Shown here: positions 9,656-17,074 of the stretch, piece after piece | Position numbering within the stretch: the stretch's first letter is position 1 | How the letters are laid out: each line of letters opens with the position of its first letter | Origin: an uncultured bacterium | Lineage (GTDB): Bacteria > Cyanobacteriota > Vampirovibrionia > Gastranaerophilales > Gastranaerophilaceae | DNA length: 58,215 nt | Assembly: GCA_949282195.1 (NCBI GenBank) | Contig: CASDOW010000013.1 | Coordinates: forward strand, 1 to 58,215 | Reading direction: 5' to 3' | Translations under genes and position numbers: made by a program | The notes under the pieces: model-generated | Databases searched by the model: none | What the model was told of the DNA's origin: nothing | The model's input: only the letters and a program-made list of their open reading frames with translations

Positions 9656-9953
9656 TTATTCCTTTATATTTTTCGAAATGAATGTCATAGAGAGTTTTAT
9701 CGGTATTTGTTCTAAGGCAATTTTCAACTTCGGATTTAATTCCTGCAGGATAATCTTCTTGTTCTAAGTGTTGATATGTCTTTTTTAAATCAATACTGTA
9801 GCCGCCTGAAAAAACAGGGTAATTTGTGTTTTGTAAATTTAAATCGGTTGCAGTTGAGGGATTTATGGAGTTAGTTGAATAGATGTTATTATGTTGTTTA
9901 GAATTGTTTAATTTTTGTATTTTGAAAAGATTAAAATTAGGGCTGATTTTCAT
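9636..9953 (-). CDS. Small hypothetical protein with N-terminal F-x-G-type motif
   Basis: A 105-residue protein that I do not recognise. It starts MKISPNFNLFKIQKLNNSK, is rich in Asn and Ser for the first 45 residues, has YPVFSGGYS near residue 46, and then a charged, probably helical part. There is no signal peptide or membrane segment. A similar Asn-rich start leading to a short F-x-G-type motif occurs in other proteins here (10432-10701, 37550-38164, 56469-56942). It overlaps the start of the frame-broken gene by 20 bp and probably shares its transcript. Confidence 0.6.
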   Translation of the reverse strand: MKISPNFNLFKIQKLNNSKQHNNIYSTNSINPSTATDLNLQNTNYPVFSGGYSIDLKKTYQHLEQEDYPAGIKSEVENCLRTNTDKTLYDIHFEKYKGINVSSLC

Positions 9954-10122
9954 ATAAATTGTTCCTGTTTATTTTTCAGACAAAATATATAAAACGTCTA
10001 AAGAAAATCACTTCATCTTACAGAGCTATTATTAAGCAATATTAAGAAAAATAAATAATTACTACAATGGTAAAAATCCAGACACCTACCCGTTTTTCCT
10101 AGTCTTAATGGCTTATTTTTTC

Positions 10123-10160
10123 TTTGTAAGACTTACAAAATATTTTTTTTGTGGTATAAT
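10123..10160 (+). promoter_or_regulatory. Promoter with overlapping palindrome for the 53-residue gene
   Basis: TTACAA (10133-10138), a 16-bp spacer and a consensus TATAAT (10155-10160) form a promoter. The perfect palindrome TTTGTAAGACTTACAAA (10123-10139) overlaps the -35 element and could be a repressor site. The rest of 9954-10122 is AT-rich without recognisable features. Confidence 0.55.
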
Positions 10161-10205
10161 GCTTGCAAAAGTTGTTAGTTGTATTAATATCGTTAGGAGG
10201 TTCTT

Positions 10206-10367
10206 ATGTCACTTTCTACTCAAAAAACGGAAACTAAGATTTCTATTAAATCTAAGTTCAATGATGAATTCCAGCACTATTTGAAAAAACAATGTTTAAA
10301 AACAACATTTAACGGACTAGAATTAGAAACCTTCAGTTGGTACAAAAAAGTTTTAGGGTTGGTTTAA
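10206..10367 (+). CDS. Small hypothetical protein, 53 residues
   Basis: ATG 10206 lies 4 bp after a consensus AGGAGG (10196-10201), with a consensus -10 element about 45 bp upstream and an intrinsic terminator just after the stop at 10367. This makes a complete expression unit. The protein (MSLSTQKTETKISIKSKFND... ending WYKKVLGLV) is basic, has one Cys and no membrane segment. I recognise no family. The strong signals suggest abundant expression. The palindrome over the promoter suggests regulation, and a toxin, antitoxin or small regulatory protein is possible but unsupported. Confidence 0.6.
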   Translation: MSLSTQKTETKISIKSKFNDEFQHYLKKQCLKTTFNGLELETFSWYKKVLGLV

Positions 10368-10387
10368 AACAAAAGATTTTCAAAATT

Positions 10388-10424
10388 AAAAAAAGCGGAG
10401 TTGAGTGAAATCCGCTTTTTTTAT
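10388..10424. terminator. Bidirectional intrinsic terminator
   Basis: AAAAGCGGA (10391-10399) pairs with TCCGCTTTT (10411-10419), with A-runs before and T-runs after. It can serve the 53-residue gene and the opposing gene ending at 10432. Confidence 0.8.
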
Positions 10425-10431
10425 GTTTAAA

Positions 10432-10701
10432 TTATATATTCATATCAAAACTTCTTTTTGTTTCCGCAGCTTTTAAATTCATTCCCACAATCATTGCCTG
10501 ACGAGAATACATATTAATTTCTTTTGCTACATCGCCATTAAAAACATTTTCGTTTTTTATAAAATAATTTGACATAGAATCAAACAAATTAGGAGAGCTT
10601 GGATTAATATCAAGTTCTTTTTTGGGAGTTTGATATGTTTTGGCTGATTGAGTTGAAACATTTAGTCCAAATCTTGAACCTAAGTTGTAATTTTGAGCCA
10701 T
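10432..10701 (-). CDS. Hypothetical protein, 89 residues
   Basis: I do not recognise this protein. It starts MAQNYNLGSRFGLNVSTQ after a good AAAGGAG ribosome site with a 6-bp gap. The first half is polar and the second probably helical (INMYSRQAMIVGMNLKAAETKRSFDM). There is no signal peptide or membrane segment. The short F-G motif near the N-terminus resembles those of other small proteins in the window. It is divergent from hsp20 and may share the palindrome-containing region between them. Confidence 0.6.
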   Translation of the reverse strand: MAQNYNLGSRFGLNVSTQSAKTYQTPKKELDINPSSPNLFDSMSNYFIKNENVFNGDVAKEINMYSRQAMIVGMNLKAAETKRSFDMNI

Positions 10702-10776
10702 GAAAATCTCCTTTATTGTTCGACCTTACATTTTAATTTACGACATTTGAATATTTAAACTTTAATGATTTTGTTT

Positions 10777-10801
10777 ATTTTGTAAAGAATGTTTACAAAA
10801 A
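10777..10801. promoter_or_regulatory. Palindrome between divergent genes, possible operator
   Basis: TTTTGTAAA and TTTACAAAA (9-bp perfect arms) flank GAATG, in the 163-bp spacer between the divergent 89-residue gene and hsp20. The half-site TTTGTAA also forms the palindrome at 10123-10139. It is not a CIRCE element. Confidence 0.45.
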
Positions 10802-10897
10802 TTATATCGATTTTTTAATTTTATAAACAAAAAGGTAATGTTAAATTTTAAAAAATAATTCAAAATGTATTATCGAGTTTATTTAAAGGAGAAAATA

Positions 10898-11362
10898 ATG
10901 CATTTTAGTTTAGTAAAAAGAGAACCTTCTTATTTTTTTGAAAATATCCATGAAGATTTAAACAGATTTTTAAAAGATACTTTTGGCGATATTGAATATT
11001 TAGATAAAACCAATAATTCAATATATAAAGCTTTTCGCCCTGCAATTGAAGTAAAAGAAAAGAAAAATGAATATAAAATAAAAGTTGAATTACCTAATGT
11101 TAATAAAGATGATATTGATGTTGAATTATCGGAAAATTCACTTTCTCTAAAAGCTGAATCAAAGTTTGAGGAGTGCAAAGAAGAAGAAAGTTTAAGAACA
11201 ACGGAATTTAGATATGGCAAATTCGTTAGAACAATTCCTTTAGAGCACGCAATTAACATTGAAGAAGCCAAAAGCGAATTTAAAAATGGTATATTACATA
11301 TTGAATTACCCAAATTACACCAAGATAAAAAAGAAGACACTAAAAAATTGAAAATAGATTAA
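10898..11362 (+). CDS. Hsp20/alpha-crystallin small heat-shock protein
   Basis: The start at ATG 10898 is chosen because AAAGGAG lies 6 bp before it; an upstream in-frame ATG (10865) has no ribosome site. The 154-residue product has the alpha-crystallin domain (FRPAIEVKEKKNEYKIKVELPNV through GILHIELPKL) and ends in a Lys-rich tail. Small heat-shock proteins form oligomers that hold unfolding proteins for ATP-dependent chaperones. It is monocistronic: a terminator follows at 11407. Confidence 0.93.
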   Translation: MHFSLVKREPSYFFENIHEDLNRFLKDTFGDIEYLDKTNNSIYKAFRPAIEVKEKKNEYKIKVELPNVNKDDIDVELSENSLSLKAESKFEECKEEESLRTTEFRYGKFVRTIPLEHAINIEEAKSEFKNGILHIELPKLHQDKKEDTKKLKID

Positions 11363-11406
11363 TTATTGCCTTTCTTTTGGTATCATATTTTCTTTGTTTT
11401 ATATAT

Positions 11407-11456
11407 AAACCACCATAAAAAAAGAACTTATTTTATAAGTCCATGGTGGTTTTTAT
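11407..11456. terminator. Terminator between hsp20 and gmhA
   Basis: AAACCACCAT (11407-11416) pairs with ATGGTGGTTT (11443-11452), with a further inner stem and T-rich flanks on both sides. It sits between convergent genes. Confidence 0.75.
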
Positions 11457-11457
11457 T

Positions 11458-11994
11458 TTATTCTTCCAATATTTCACAAATTATATGCCCTATTGCAATA
11501 TGAAGTTCTTGGATTTCACAGGTAACACAAGAGGGGGCATTAATTTCTACATCAATATCAAGATTTGTTTTATTTTTTCCTGTCATAAAAATTACTTTTA
11601 GGTTATTTTTTTTGGCATATTCTATAGTTTTTAAAATATTTTTGCTTTTTGCGCTTGTCGATATTGCAATTAAAATATCGCTTTCATTTGCCAGACCTTC
11701 CAATTGGCGAATGAAAATATTTTCAAAAGAATAATCGTTTGAAATTGCTGTTATTATTGAATTATTAGAACATAATGAAATAGCAGGCAGAGATTTTCTT
11801 TCTTTTTGAAATTTTGCTATAAATTCGCAAGCTAAATGATTGCAATCAGAAGCTGAACCGCCATTTCCGCAAAAGAAAATCTTATTGCCGTTTTTAATGG
11901 TTTCTTTTATTAAATCAGCTGTTTTTTCAATATCATCTTTGCAGTTTTTCAGAAGTTTAAAATTTTCTACTCTTTTTTCAAATTTTTTATCCAA
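11458..11994 (-). CDS. gmhA: SIS-domain phosphoheptose isomerase-like protein
   Basis: The 178-residue protein has the SIS fold signature IFFCGNGGSASDCNHLACEFIAKF (residues 38-61), then LIAISTSAKSKNILKTIEYA, and a helical C-terminus (EIQELHIAIGHIICEI). This pattern is that of sedoheptulose-7-phosphate isomerase, the first step of ADP-heptose synthesis for LPS core, and fits with kdsA. Later pathway genes (hldE, gmhB) are not in the window. It begins 2 bp after rlmD in the same direction, so they form an operon with the small HTH gene upstream. A GmhA-like SIS protein of other substrate cannot be excluded. Confidence 0.85.
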   Translation of the reverse strand: MDKKFEKRVENFKLLKNCKDDIEKTADLIKETIKNGNKIFFCGNGGSASDCNHLACEFIAKFQKERKSLPAISLCSNNSIITAISNDYSFENIFIRQLEGLANESDILIAISTSAKSKNILKTIEYAKKNNLKVIFMTGKNKTNLDIDVEINAPSCVTCEIQELHIAIGHIICEILEE

Positions 11995-11996
11995 TT

Positions 11997-13358
11997 CTAT
12001 TCCCTCTCTAATAAAACAACTGATTCAATATGGTAAGTATATGGAAATAAGTCTACTCCTTGAATGAATTTTGGTTTGAAATTTTCTTTTTTTAATTCTA
12101 AAATATCTCTTTTTAGGGTTTGAGGATTACAAGAAACATAAATTATTTTATCAGAGGTTTTAGAAATTGCTAAAAGCCCGTCTTTTTCACAGCCCGAGCG
12201 GGGCGGGTCTAAAATTATGTAGTCAAATTTTTTATTTTCTTTTTGAAAATTAATAAAATGTTTTTTAGCGTCCCCTTCTAAAATTTCGTAATTTTCAATA
12301 TTATTTAATTTGAAGTTTTTTTGTGCCATTAAAACTGCATTTTCATTTTCTTCTATAAGGGTTATTTCTTTAGTTTTTTTGCTGCAATAAATTCCTATTG
12401 CGCCTACTCCGCCATAGGCGTCTAAAATTGTTGAATTATCTTGAATTGAATTTTTGACAATGTCAAATAGACAACTTGCGGCAAAGGGGTTAATTTGAAA
12501 GAAAGAAGTTGCACCAATATAATATTTTTTATTTTTTAATGTTTCAATTATGTAATTTTCACCATAAATTTTTATTGTTTCTTTTCCTAAAATATTATTT
12601 GTTTTAAGAGGATTGAAATTAATAAAAATACCTTTTAATTCTCTAAATTGTGTTGAGATTTTTTTGCTGAATTTAAAAATGAGGCTTTCAAAGTTAATAA
12701 AATCATTTTGTGTAGAATTAAATACAAAGGTCAATAAGATTTCATCATTTGCTGAGTTAATTCTGAATAAGACATTTTTTAATATACCCTTGTGTTTTTT
12801 TTCATCATAGCAATCAAGAGGAAAATTTTCTCTGATGAATTGGGTGATAGAGTTAATTATTTCAGGCTGTGTAGGGCAGAATTTAATGTTTGTTAAATCG
12901 TGAGAGTTGTCTTTATAATAACCCAATAAAATTCTTTTAGAATTTTTCGTTTGTCTTGCGCAATATTGAATTTTGTGACGATAATTAAAAGTTTTCGGGC
13001 TTTTTATTATCGGATAAATTAATTTTTCATCAATAATATCCTTGAAAATATCTTTTAAAATCAGGGTTTTTTGTTCAATCAGATAATTATAATCACAAAT
13101 TTGATTTTGACAGCTTCCGCAAGCATTATACAGGGCGCAAAACGGTTTAATTCTATGAGGTGAAGGTTTTAGGATTTCAATAATTTCAGCGCGTGCAAAT
13201 TTTTTATTTAGGGAAGTTATTTTAACTTTTAATTCTTCATCAGGAAGCGCACCTTTTACAAAAATGACAAAATTATTCTCGCCATAGCGGCTAAGTGCGC
13301 AGTCACCATAGGTTAGTTTCTCTATTTTTATATTTATAATGTCGTTTAGCTTAATCAA
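11997..13358 (-). CDS. rlmD: 23S rRNA (uracil-C5)-methyltransferase, RlmD/TrmA family
   Basis: A 453-residue RumA-type methyltransferase. It has an N-terminal TRAM-like domain, the iron-sulfur Cys cluster CALYNACGSCQNQICDY (near residue 92), SAM-binding ILDAYGGVGAIGIYCS, and the catalytic region DYIILDPPRSGCEKDG with IIYVSCNPQTLKRD (nucleophilic Cys). Members methylate U1939 or U747 of 23S rRNA, or tRNA U54; the exact target is not decided by sequence alone. Its start overlaps the stop of the upstream HTH gene by 4 bp (translational coupling), and gmhA follows. Confidence 0.92.
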   Translation of the reverse strand: MIKLNDIINIKIEKLTYGDCALSRYGENNFVIFVKGALPDEELKVKITSLNKKFARAEIIEILKPSPHRIKPFCALYNACGSCQNQICDYNYLIEQKTLILKDIFKDIIDEKLIYPIIKSPKTFNYRHKIQYCARQTKNSKRILLGYYKDNSHDLTNIKFCPTQPEIINSITQFIRENFPLDCYDEKKHKGILKNVLFRINSANDEILLTFVFNSTQNDFINFESLIFKFSKKISTQFRELKGIFINFNPLKTNNILGKETIKIYGENYIIETLKNKKYYIGATSFFQINPFAASCLFDIVKNSIQDNSTILDAYGGVGAIGIYCSKKTKEITLIEENENAVLMAQKNFKLNNIENYEILEGDAKKHFINFQKENKKFDYIILDPPRSGCEKDGLLAISKTSDKIIYVSCNPQTLKRDILELKKENFKPKFIQGVDLFPYTYHIESVVLLERE

Positions 13359-13678
13359 TATGAAAAATACCTGTCAAAATCTACATCATCAAAGGAACAT
13401 AATAATTGATATATTTCATCATCTTCATCAAGCCTTTGATAGTTATATTCATCAAATTTCCAATATTTCGGATTCATTCCGCAACATCTTATTATAGAAT
13501 GTTCAGATAAGATTTTTAATTTTTTCTTTACCGTATCAAGGCTTAAATTAACTCTTTTAGATAGTTCAACAGCGGTTATTCCTTTAGGGTTTGAATATTT
13601 TTCAGGCGTCAAAAACATAAGCTCTAAACCTACGAGCTTAAGTTCTTTATCCTCATTTTCATAATCATATTCAAACAT
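13355..13678 (-). CDS. Small winged-helix-like DNA-binding protein
   Basis: A 107-residue acidic protein. The middle (ITAVELSKRVNLSLDTVKKKLKILSEHSIIRC) reads as a helix-turn-helix with a following wing, as in MarR/GntR-like or sigma-4-like modules. The rest is rich in Asp, Glu and Tyr (DEDDEIYQLLCSFDDVDFDRYF). It is the first gene of a three-gene minus-strand unit with rlmD and gmhA and overlaps rlmD by ATGA, so it may be co-regulated with them. A role as their regulator is only a guess. Confidence 0.6.
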   Translation of the reverse strand: MFEYDYENEDKELKLVGLELMFLTPEKYSNPKGITAVELSKRVNLSLDTVKKKLKILSEHSIIRCCGMNPKYWKFDEYNYQRLDEDDEIYQLLCSFDDVDFDRYFSY

Positions 13679-13715
13679 ACTTCTATAATACCCTAAATTA
13701 TGCTAATATTTAAGT

Positions 13716-13994
13716 ATGAAAAAGATATTTTTAACCTTTTTATTTGTCTTATTTAGCGTCTATCCTGTGTTTGCGGTTAATTTCGGCACATATAAAACCG
13801 AAACTGATTATGGTTTAATAGACGGCTTTAAATGGAATTTCTTTAATCGGGAAAAAGGTCAGCCTTTAGTTGAGATAAAATCGGAAACAAAAGAAGAACA
13901 AATTCGTCTTGAAAAAGAAAAAGATAAACCAAAAGAAGTTCAAGACGATGTTCAATTGTATCGTTTTATGGTTGATGATATGGTCGCATTTTAA
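13716..13994 (+). CDS. Small exported hypothetical protein
   Basis: The 92-residue product starts with a clear signal peptide (MKKIFLTFLFVLFSVYPVFA) likely cut after FAV or VFA. The mature part, of about 70 residues, is strongly charged (KSETKEEQIRLEKEKDKPKE), with no Cys. It would be periplasmic or loosely envelope-bound. I recognise no family. It is divergent from the HTH-rlmD-gmhA unit with only 37 bp between starts. Confidence 0.6.
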   Translation: MKKIFLTFLFVLFSVYPVFAVNFGTYKTETDYGLIDGFKWNFFNREKGQPLVEIKSETKEEQIRLEKEKDKPKEVQDDVQLYRFMVDDMVAF

Positions 13995-14103
13995 ATGCGT
14001 AAGCCAGAGTGCAAGCCGTTAAAAAAATGACAATGTGTGGAAGCCGTGTGTGAAAACAAAGACAAGCAGTGAGCTTGGCTTTGTTGTAATCGTACGATAC
14101 CGC

Positions 14104-14136
14104 CGTAGGATAATTGAGGCTGTTTGGCGACTTTAG
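14104..14136. repeat. Dispersed repeat copy in GC-richer spacer
   Basis: The 13995-14163 spacer is GC-richer than the genes around it. Its segment 14104-14136 (33 bp, CGTAGGATAATTGAGG...) is identical to the reverse complement of 45973-46005. This marks a dispersed repeat family also seen in 44208-46150. No gene was seen in the spacer. Confidence 0.75.
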
Positions 14137-14163
14137 TCAAACTTTATAACCCAATAAACAATT

Positions 14164-15993
14164 TTAACTAAACATGCTATCTTGCGGATTGATTTCTGTA
14201 TCTTGTTGAGGTTCTGTTTCCGTATTTTCAACGGCGATTTCTTCAGTAGGCTCTGGAACCTCTTGTACGTCAATTACTTCTTGTTTTTCTTCGGTTATTT
14301 CTTCATTATTAGGCGTATCATCGATATATTCTATACTTTTATGAGGCGAATAAGGTTCACCCAAAAGCAATTCAATATTATGATTTGCTTCTTTATGTTC
14401 ATTATCAACATCAATTGCTTTTTTGTAAAACTTAATTGCACGCTCAATATCTCCGACAAGCTCATAAGCCAAAGCAAGGTTATATAGTGTATCTGCGTTA
14501 TCGGGAATATATTTTAACACTTCAGAGAATTGTTCAATACTTTGAGCATATTCTAATTCTTTTGTTAAAGAAATTGCATAAGCAATTCTTGCTTTGATGT
14601 TCATAGGGTCAATATTTATTGCGTCAAAGAACGCTTGTTTAGCTGCTTTTACGTTTCCTAATTCATCTTGAGCGCAACCAAGCCCAAAATAATACATTGA
14701 ATTTTGCGGTTTAATTGAAATTGCTCTTTTAAAGTGTGCAATAGCATCTTGGAAACTTTTAATATGATAATTACATCTTCCTAATTCAAAATATACTTCG
14801 TCGTTTTCTTCATTATATTTGAGCGCTTCAAAAAATTTATCAAAAGCTTGATTGTAATCACCTTTTTTAAATAAATCTTGTGCCCATGCGCAAATTAAAT
14901 TTGAGATATATTTTATAATGATATCACTTTGTTCGGGAGGCAAATCTTCCAGTAGTTTATTGTATAGTTGAACTCCGATTTTAAATTCGCCAATCATTGT
15001 GTATGCTTGTGCCAATGTGAAAGCGAAAGAAGTTTCCTTGGGGTTTTGAGCCAATAAATCTTTTAATAAATCAATTGCTTCATCAAATTGTTTGTTTTTA
15101 AGCATTGCATTACACAATTCATTTTGATGATATAAATAATTGGGGTTTTCAGAATCTTCAAGAGAAATTATTTTTTTATAGGCAGATACTGCTTCGCCCC
15201 AATTTTCTAAAGTAACTTGAATTTGGGCGATTTTTTCCAATATTTCAAAATCATCTCCGACAATTGAAATAATTTTTTTATAATATTTAAGACAATCTTG
15301 CCAATAGTTATTTTTGTATGCTAAATCAGCTAAAACAATCATTATTTCAAGATTTTCAGGGTCGCTTTTGTGAATTATTTCGTAAGAATTGAATGCATTT
15401 TCGTTATCACCGATTTTTATATATAAATCAGCCAAAGTATATTCAAGTTCTATTTTCTTTTGTTCGTCAACTTCTGCATCTACAAGCATTTTGTAGGTTT
15501 CAATTGCTTTTTCATAATTTTGCGTTTCTTCATATAATTTTGATAACATTTCAACAGCGTGAACATTTCCGCTATCATACATTAAAATTTGTTCGTAAAG
15601 CTCAATCGCTCTCGTTTTAGGGCCATTTTCACAGTAATACATTGCTAAAAGTTCTTGTGTTTTGATATCATAAGGAGCAATAGATAAAATTGCCTCATAA
15701 TGCATTATTGCCATTTGCTCATTACCCGAAAGCATTAATGATTGAGCTAAAATTCTTCTTAATTCAACGTCGCCGTAGTTTTTAGATAATTCTCTTTGGG
15801 CGTATCGTTGTAATTCTGCATGCATTCCTTGATTGAAAAGTTTTTGGCAACGCTCTAAAGCGTCGTCATAATGAGTTTCTTTTGGTGCTTCTTCTTTTTT
15901 ATTATCATTTATTGTGCTTGTCACAAATAAAACGTAAATCCACGTGATTGTGCAAGCAAATAATACTAATCCTACTATAAGAAGTATATTCAT
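14164..15993 (-). CDS. Membrane-anchored TPR-repeat protein
   Basis: 609 residues. The N-terminus is one membrane helix (MNILLIVGLVLFACTITWIY) that should leave the rest on one side as a single-pass anchor. Residues about 45-520 form at least ten tetratricopeptide repeats (for example DEVYFELGRCNYHIKSFQDA and NSMYYFGLGCAQDELGNVKA). The last 80 residues are acidic and disordered (EEITEEKQEVIDVQEVPEPT). TPR arrays act as scaffolds for protein complexes, often in envelope assembly or secretion. No catalytic domain is visible. The partner is unknown. Confidence 0.85.
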   Translation of the reverse strand: MNILLIVGLVLFACTITWIYVLFVTSTINDNKKEEAPKETHYDDALERCQKLFNQGMHAELQRYAQRELSKNYGDVELRRILAQSLMLSGNEQMAIMHYEAILSIAPYDIKTQELLAMYYCENGPKTRAIELYEQILMYDSGNVHAVEMLSKLYEETQNYEKAIETYKMLVDAEVDEQKKIELEYTLADLYIKIGDNENAFNSYEIIHKSDPENLEIMIVLADLAYKNNYWQDCLKYYKKIISIVGDDFEILEKIAQIQVTLENWGEAVSAYKKIISLEDSENPNYLYHQNELCNAMLKNKQFDEAIDLLKDLLAQNPKETSFAFTLAQAYTMIGEFKIGVQLYNKLLEDLPPEQSDIIIKYISNLICAWAQDLFKKGDYNQAFDKFFEALKYNEENDEVYFELGRCNYHIKSFQDAIAHFKRAISIKPQNSMYYFGLGCAQDELGNVKAAKQAFFDAINIDPMNIKARIAYAISLTKELEYAQSIEQFSEVLKYIPDNADTLYNLALAYELVGDIERAIKFYKKAIDVDNEHKEANHNIELLLGEPYSPHKSIEYIDDTPNNEEITEEKQEVIDVQEVPEPTEEIAVENTETEPQQDTEINPQDSMFS

Positions 15994-16088
15994 AATTCAA
16001 TTATACTATCTCGACTAAAAATAGTAAATATATTGAATAAAAAGCAATTTGTCTTTACATTAAGTACAAAAACATTAATAATTTAATT

Positions 16089-16685
16089 ATGAAAAAGTTT
16101 TTTATTATTTTATTATTATTTATTGCCGTAACATCAACCAAAGCTGAAATGCTTGATGTAGATTATAATTTCATAGACACCGCTTTTGACGGGATAAAGC
16201 CTGTTACAAATAAAGAATTTGATGACACAATTAACAGATTAACTCCTCAGCCCATTGAAGATGGTTTTATGGGCAAAGTAAAGGCGTTTTTGTTTGGAAG
16301 AAAATATGGAGTTGAGCCCCAAGCCAAAGGCCAAGATAAAGAAATTGATTACGGCGGAGAATTAAAAGCAATTCAAGATATTAAAAATGGTGTATATTAC
16401 ATTAAATTAATTGCTTCTGTTGTGGGAAATGACGGAAATATTATTCCTTTAGGCAACTATAAAATCCAAGAAAAAATGGTTAATAATGAGCCTATGCTCT
16501 TATTTAGCCAAGGTAATAGAGAATATGGCATGTTAAAATTAAAAAAATTCAATGATACTCTAAAAAAAGAACACGATTTAACATATTCAAGAGTGGATAT
16601 AATTTCTGATGATGTTATAAGAATAGTTTATTCCACAATTTCAGATACAAAATGTGCTTATGCTAAAGTTTATTTGCAAAACTAA
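16089..16685 (+). CDS. Exported hypothetical protein
   Basis: The 198-residue protein has a signal peptide (MKKFFIILLLFIAVTSTKAE, cleavage near TKA-E). The mature part is mixed alpha/beta with no Cys except one near the C-terminus. Segments such as NGVYYIKLIASVVGNDGNIIPLG and LTYSRVDIISDDVIRIVYS suggest beta strands. I recognise no family. It is divergent from the TPR gene and 48 bp upstream of ssb in the same direction. Confidence 0.65.
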   Translation: MKKFFIILLLFIAVTSTKAEMLDVDYNFIDTAFDGIKPVTNKEFDDTINRLTPQPIEDGFMGKVKAFLFGRKYGVEPQAKGQDKEIDYGGELKAIQDIKNGVYYIKLIASVVGNDGNIIPLGNYKIQEKMVNNEPMLLFSQGNREYGMLKLKKFNDTLKKEHDLTYSRVDIISDDVIRIVYSTISDTKCAYAKVYLQN

Positions 16686-16733
16686 ATTTTACATAATATA
16701 ATCTATTTAGCACTTAAAAAAGGTAATAATAAT

Positions 16734-17072
16734 ATGAACAGCGCAATCTTAGTTGGTCGTGTCGGACAAGACCCCGAAATTAAATATTTTGAAAGCGGAA
16801 AAAGTAAAACAACTTTTTCAATTGCCGTAAACAGATGGAATCCCAAAACAAAAGAAAGAGAAGCAGATTGGTTTAATATTCAGCTTTGGGATAAAAAAGC
16901 AGAATCAGCTGCCGAATGGATTAAAAAGGGAGCTTTAATTTCAGTTGAAGGCAGAATAATGGTTTCAAAATGGCAGGCACCGGACGGCGAAATGGTTGAA
17001 AGATACCTTATTAACGCTACTGATTACAGCTTCATTGGAAGCAAAAAGGATTCACAAGCTCCGGAAGCTTAA
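16734..17072 (+). CDS. ssb: Single-stranded DNA-binding protein
   Basis: The OB-fold protein, 112 residues, starts MNSAILVGRVGQDPEIKYFESGK and contains TTFSIAVNRWNPKTKEREADWFNIQLW and GALISVEGRIMVSKWQ, typical of SSB. It lacks the long Gly/Gln-rich linker and the acidic D-D-x-P-F tail that recruits repair proteins in most bacteria; it ends SQAPEA. A short SSB is common in cyanobacteria, so this may be the only or an extra copy. Ribosome site AAAAAGG precedes the start. The acid-sugar kinase gene begins 2 bp after its stop. Confidence 0.9.
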   Translation: MNSAILVGRVGQDPEIKYFESGKSKTTFSIAVNRWNPKTKEREADWFNIQLWDKKAESAAEWIKKGALISVEGRIMVSKWQAPDGEMVERYLINATDYSFIGSKKDSQAPEA

Positions 17073-17074
17073 TT

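Noticed and set aside
10777-10801. CIRCE element for hsp20
   Set aside because: The palindrome does not match TTAGCACTC-N9-GAGTGCTAA; a different regulator is more likely.
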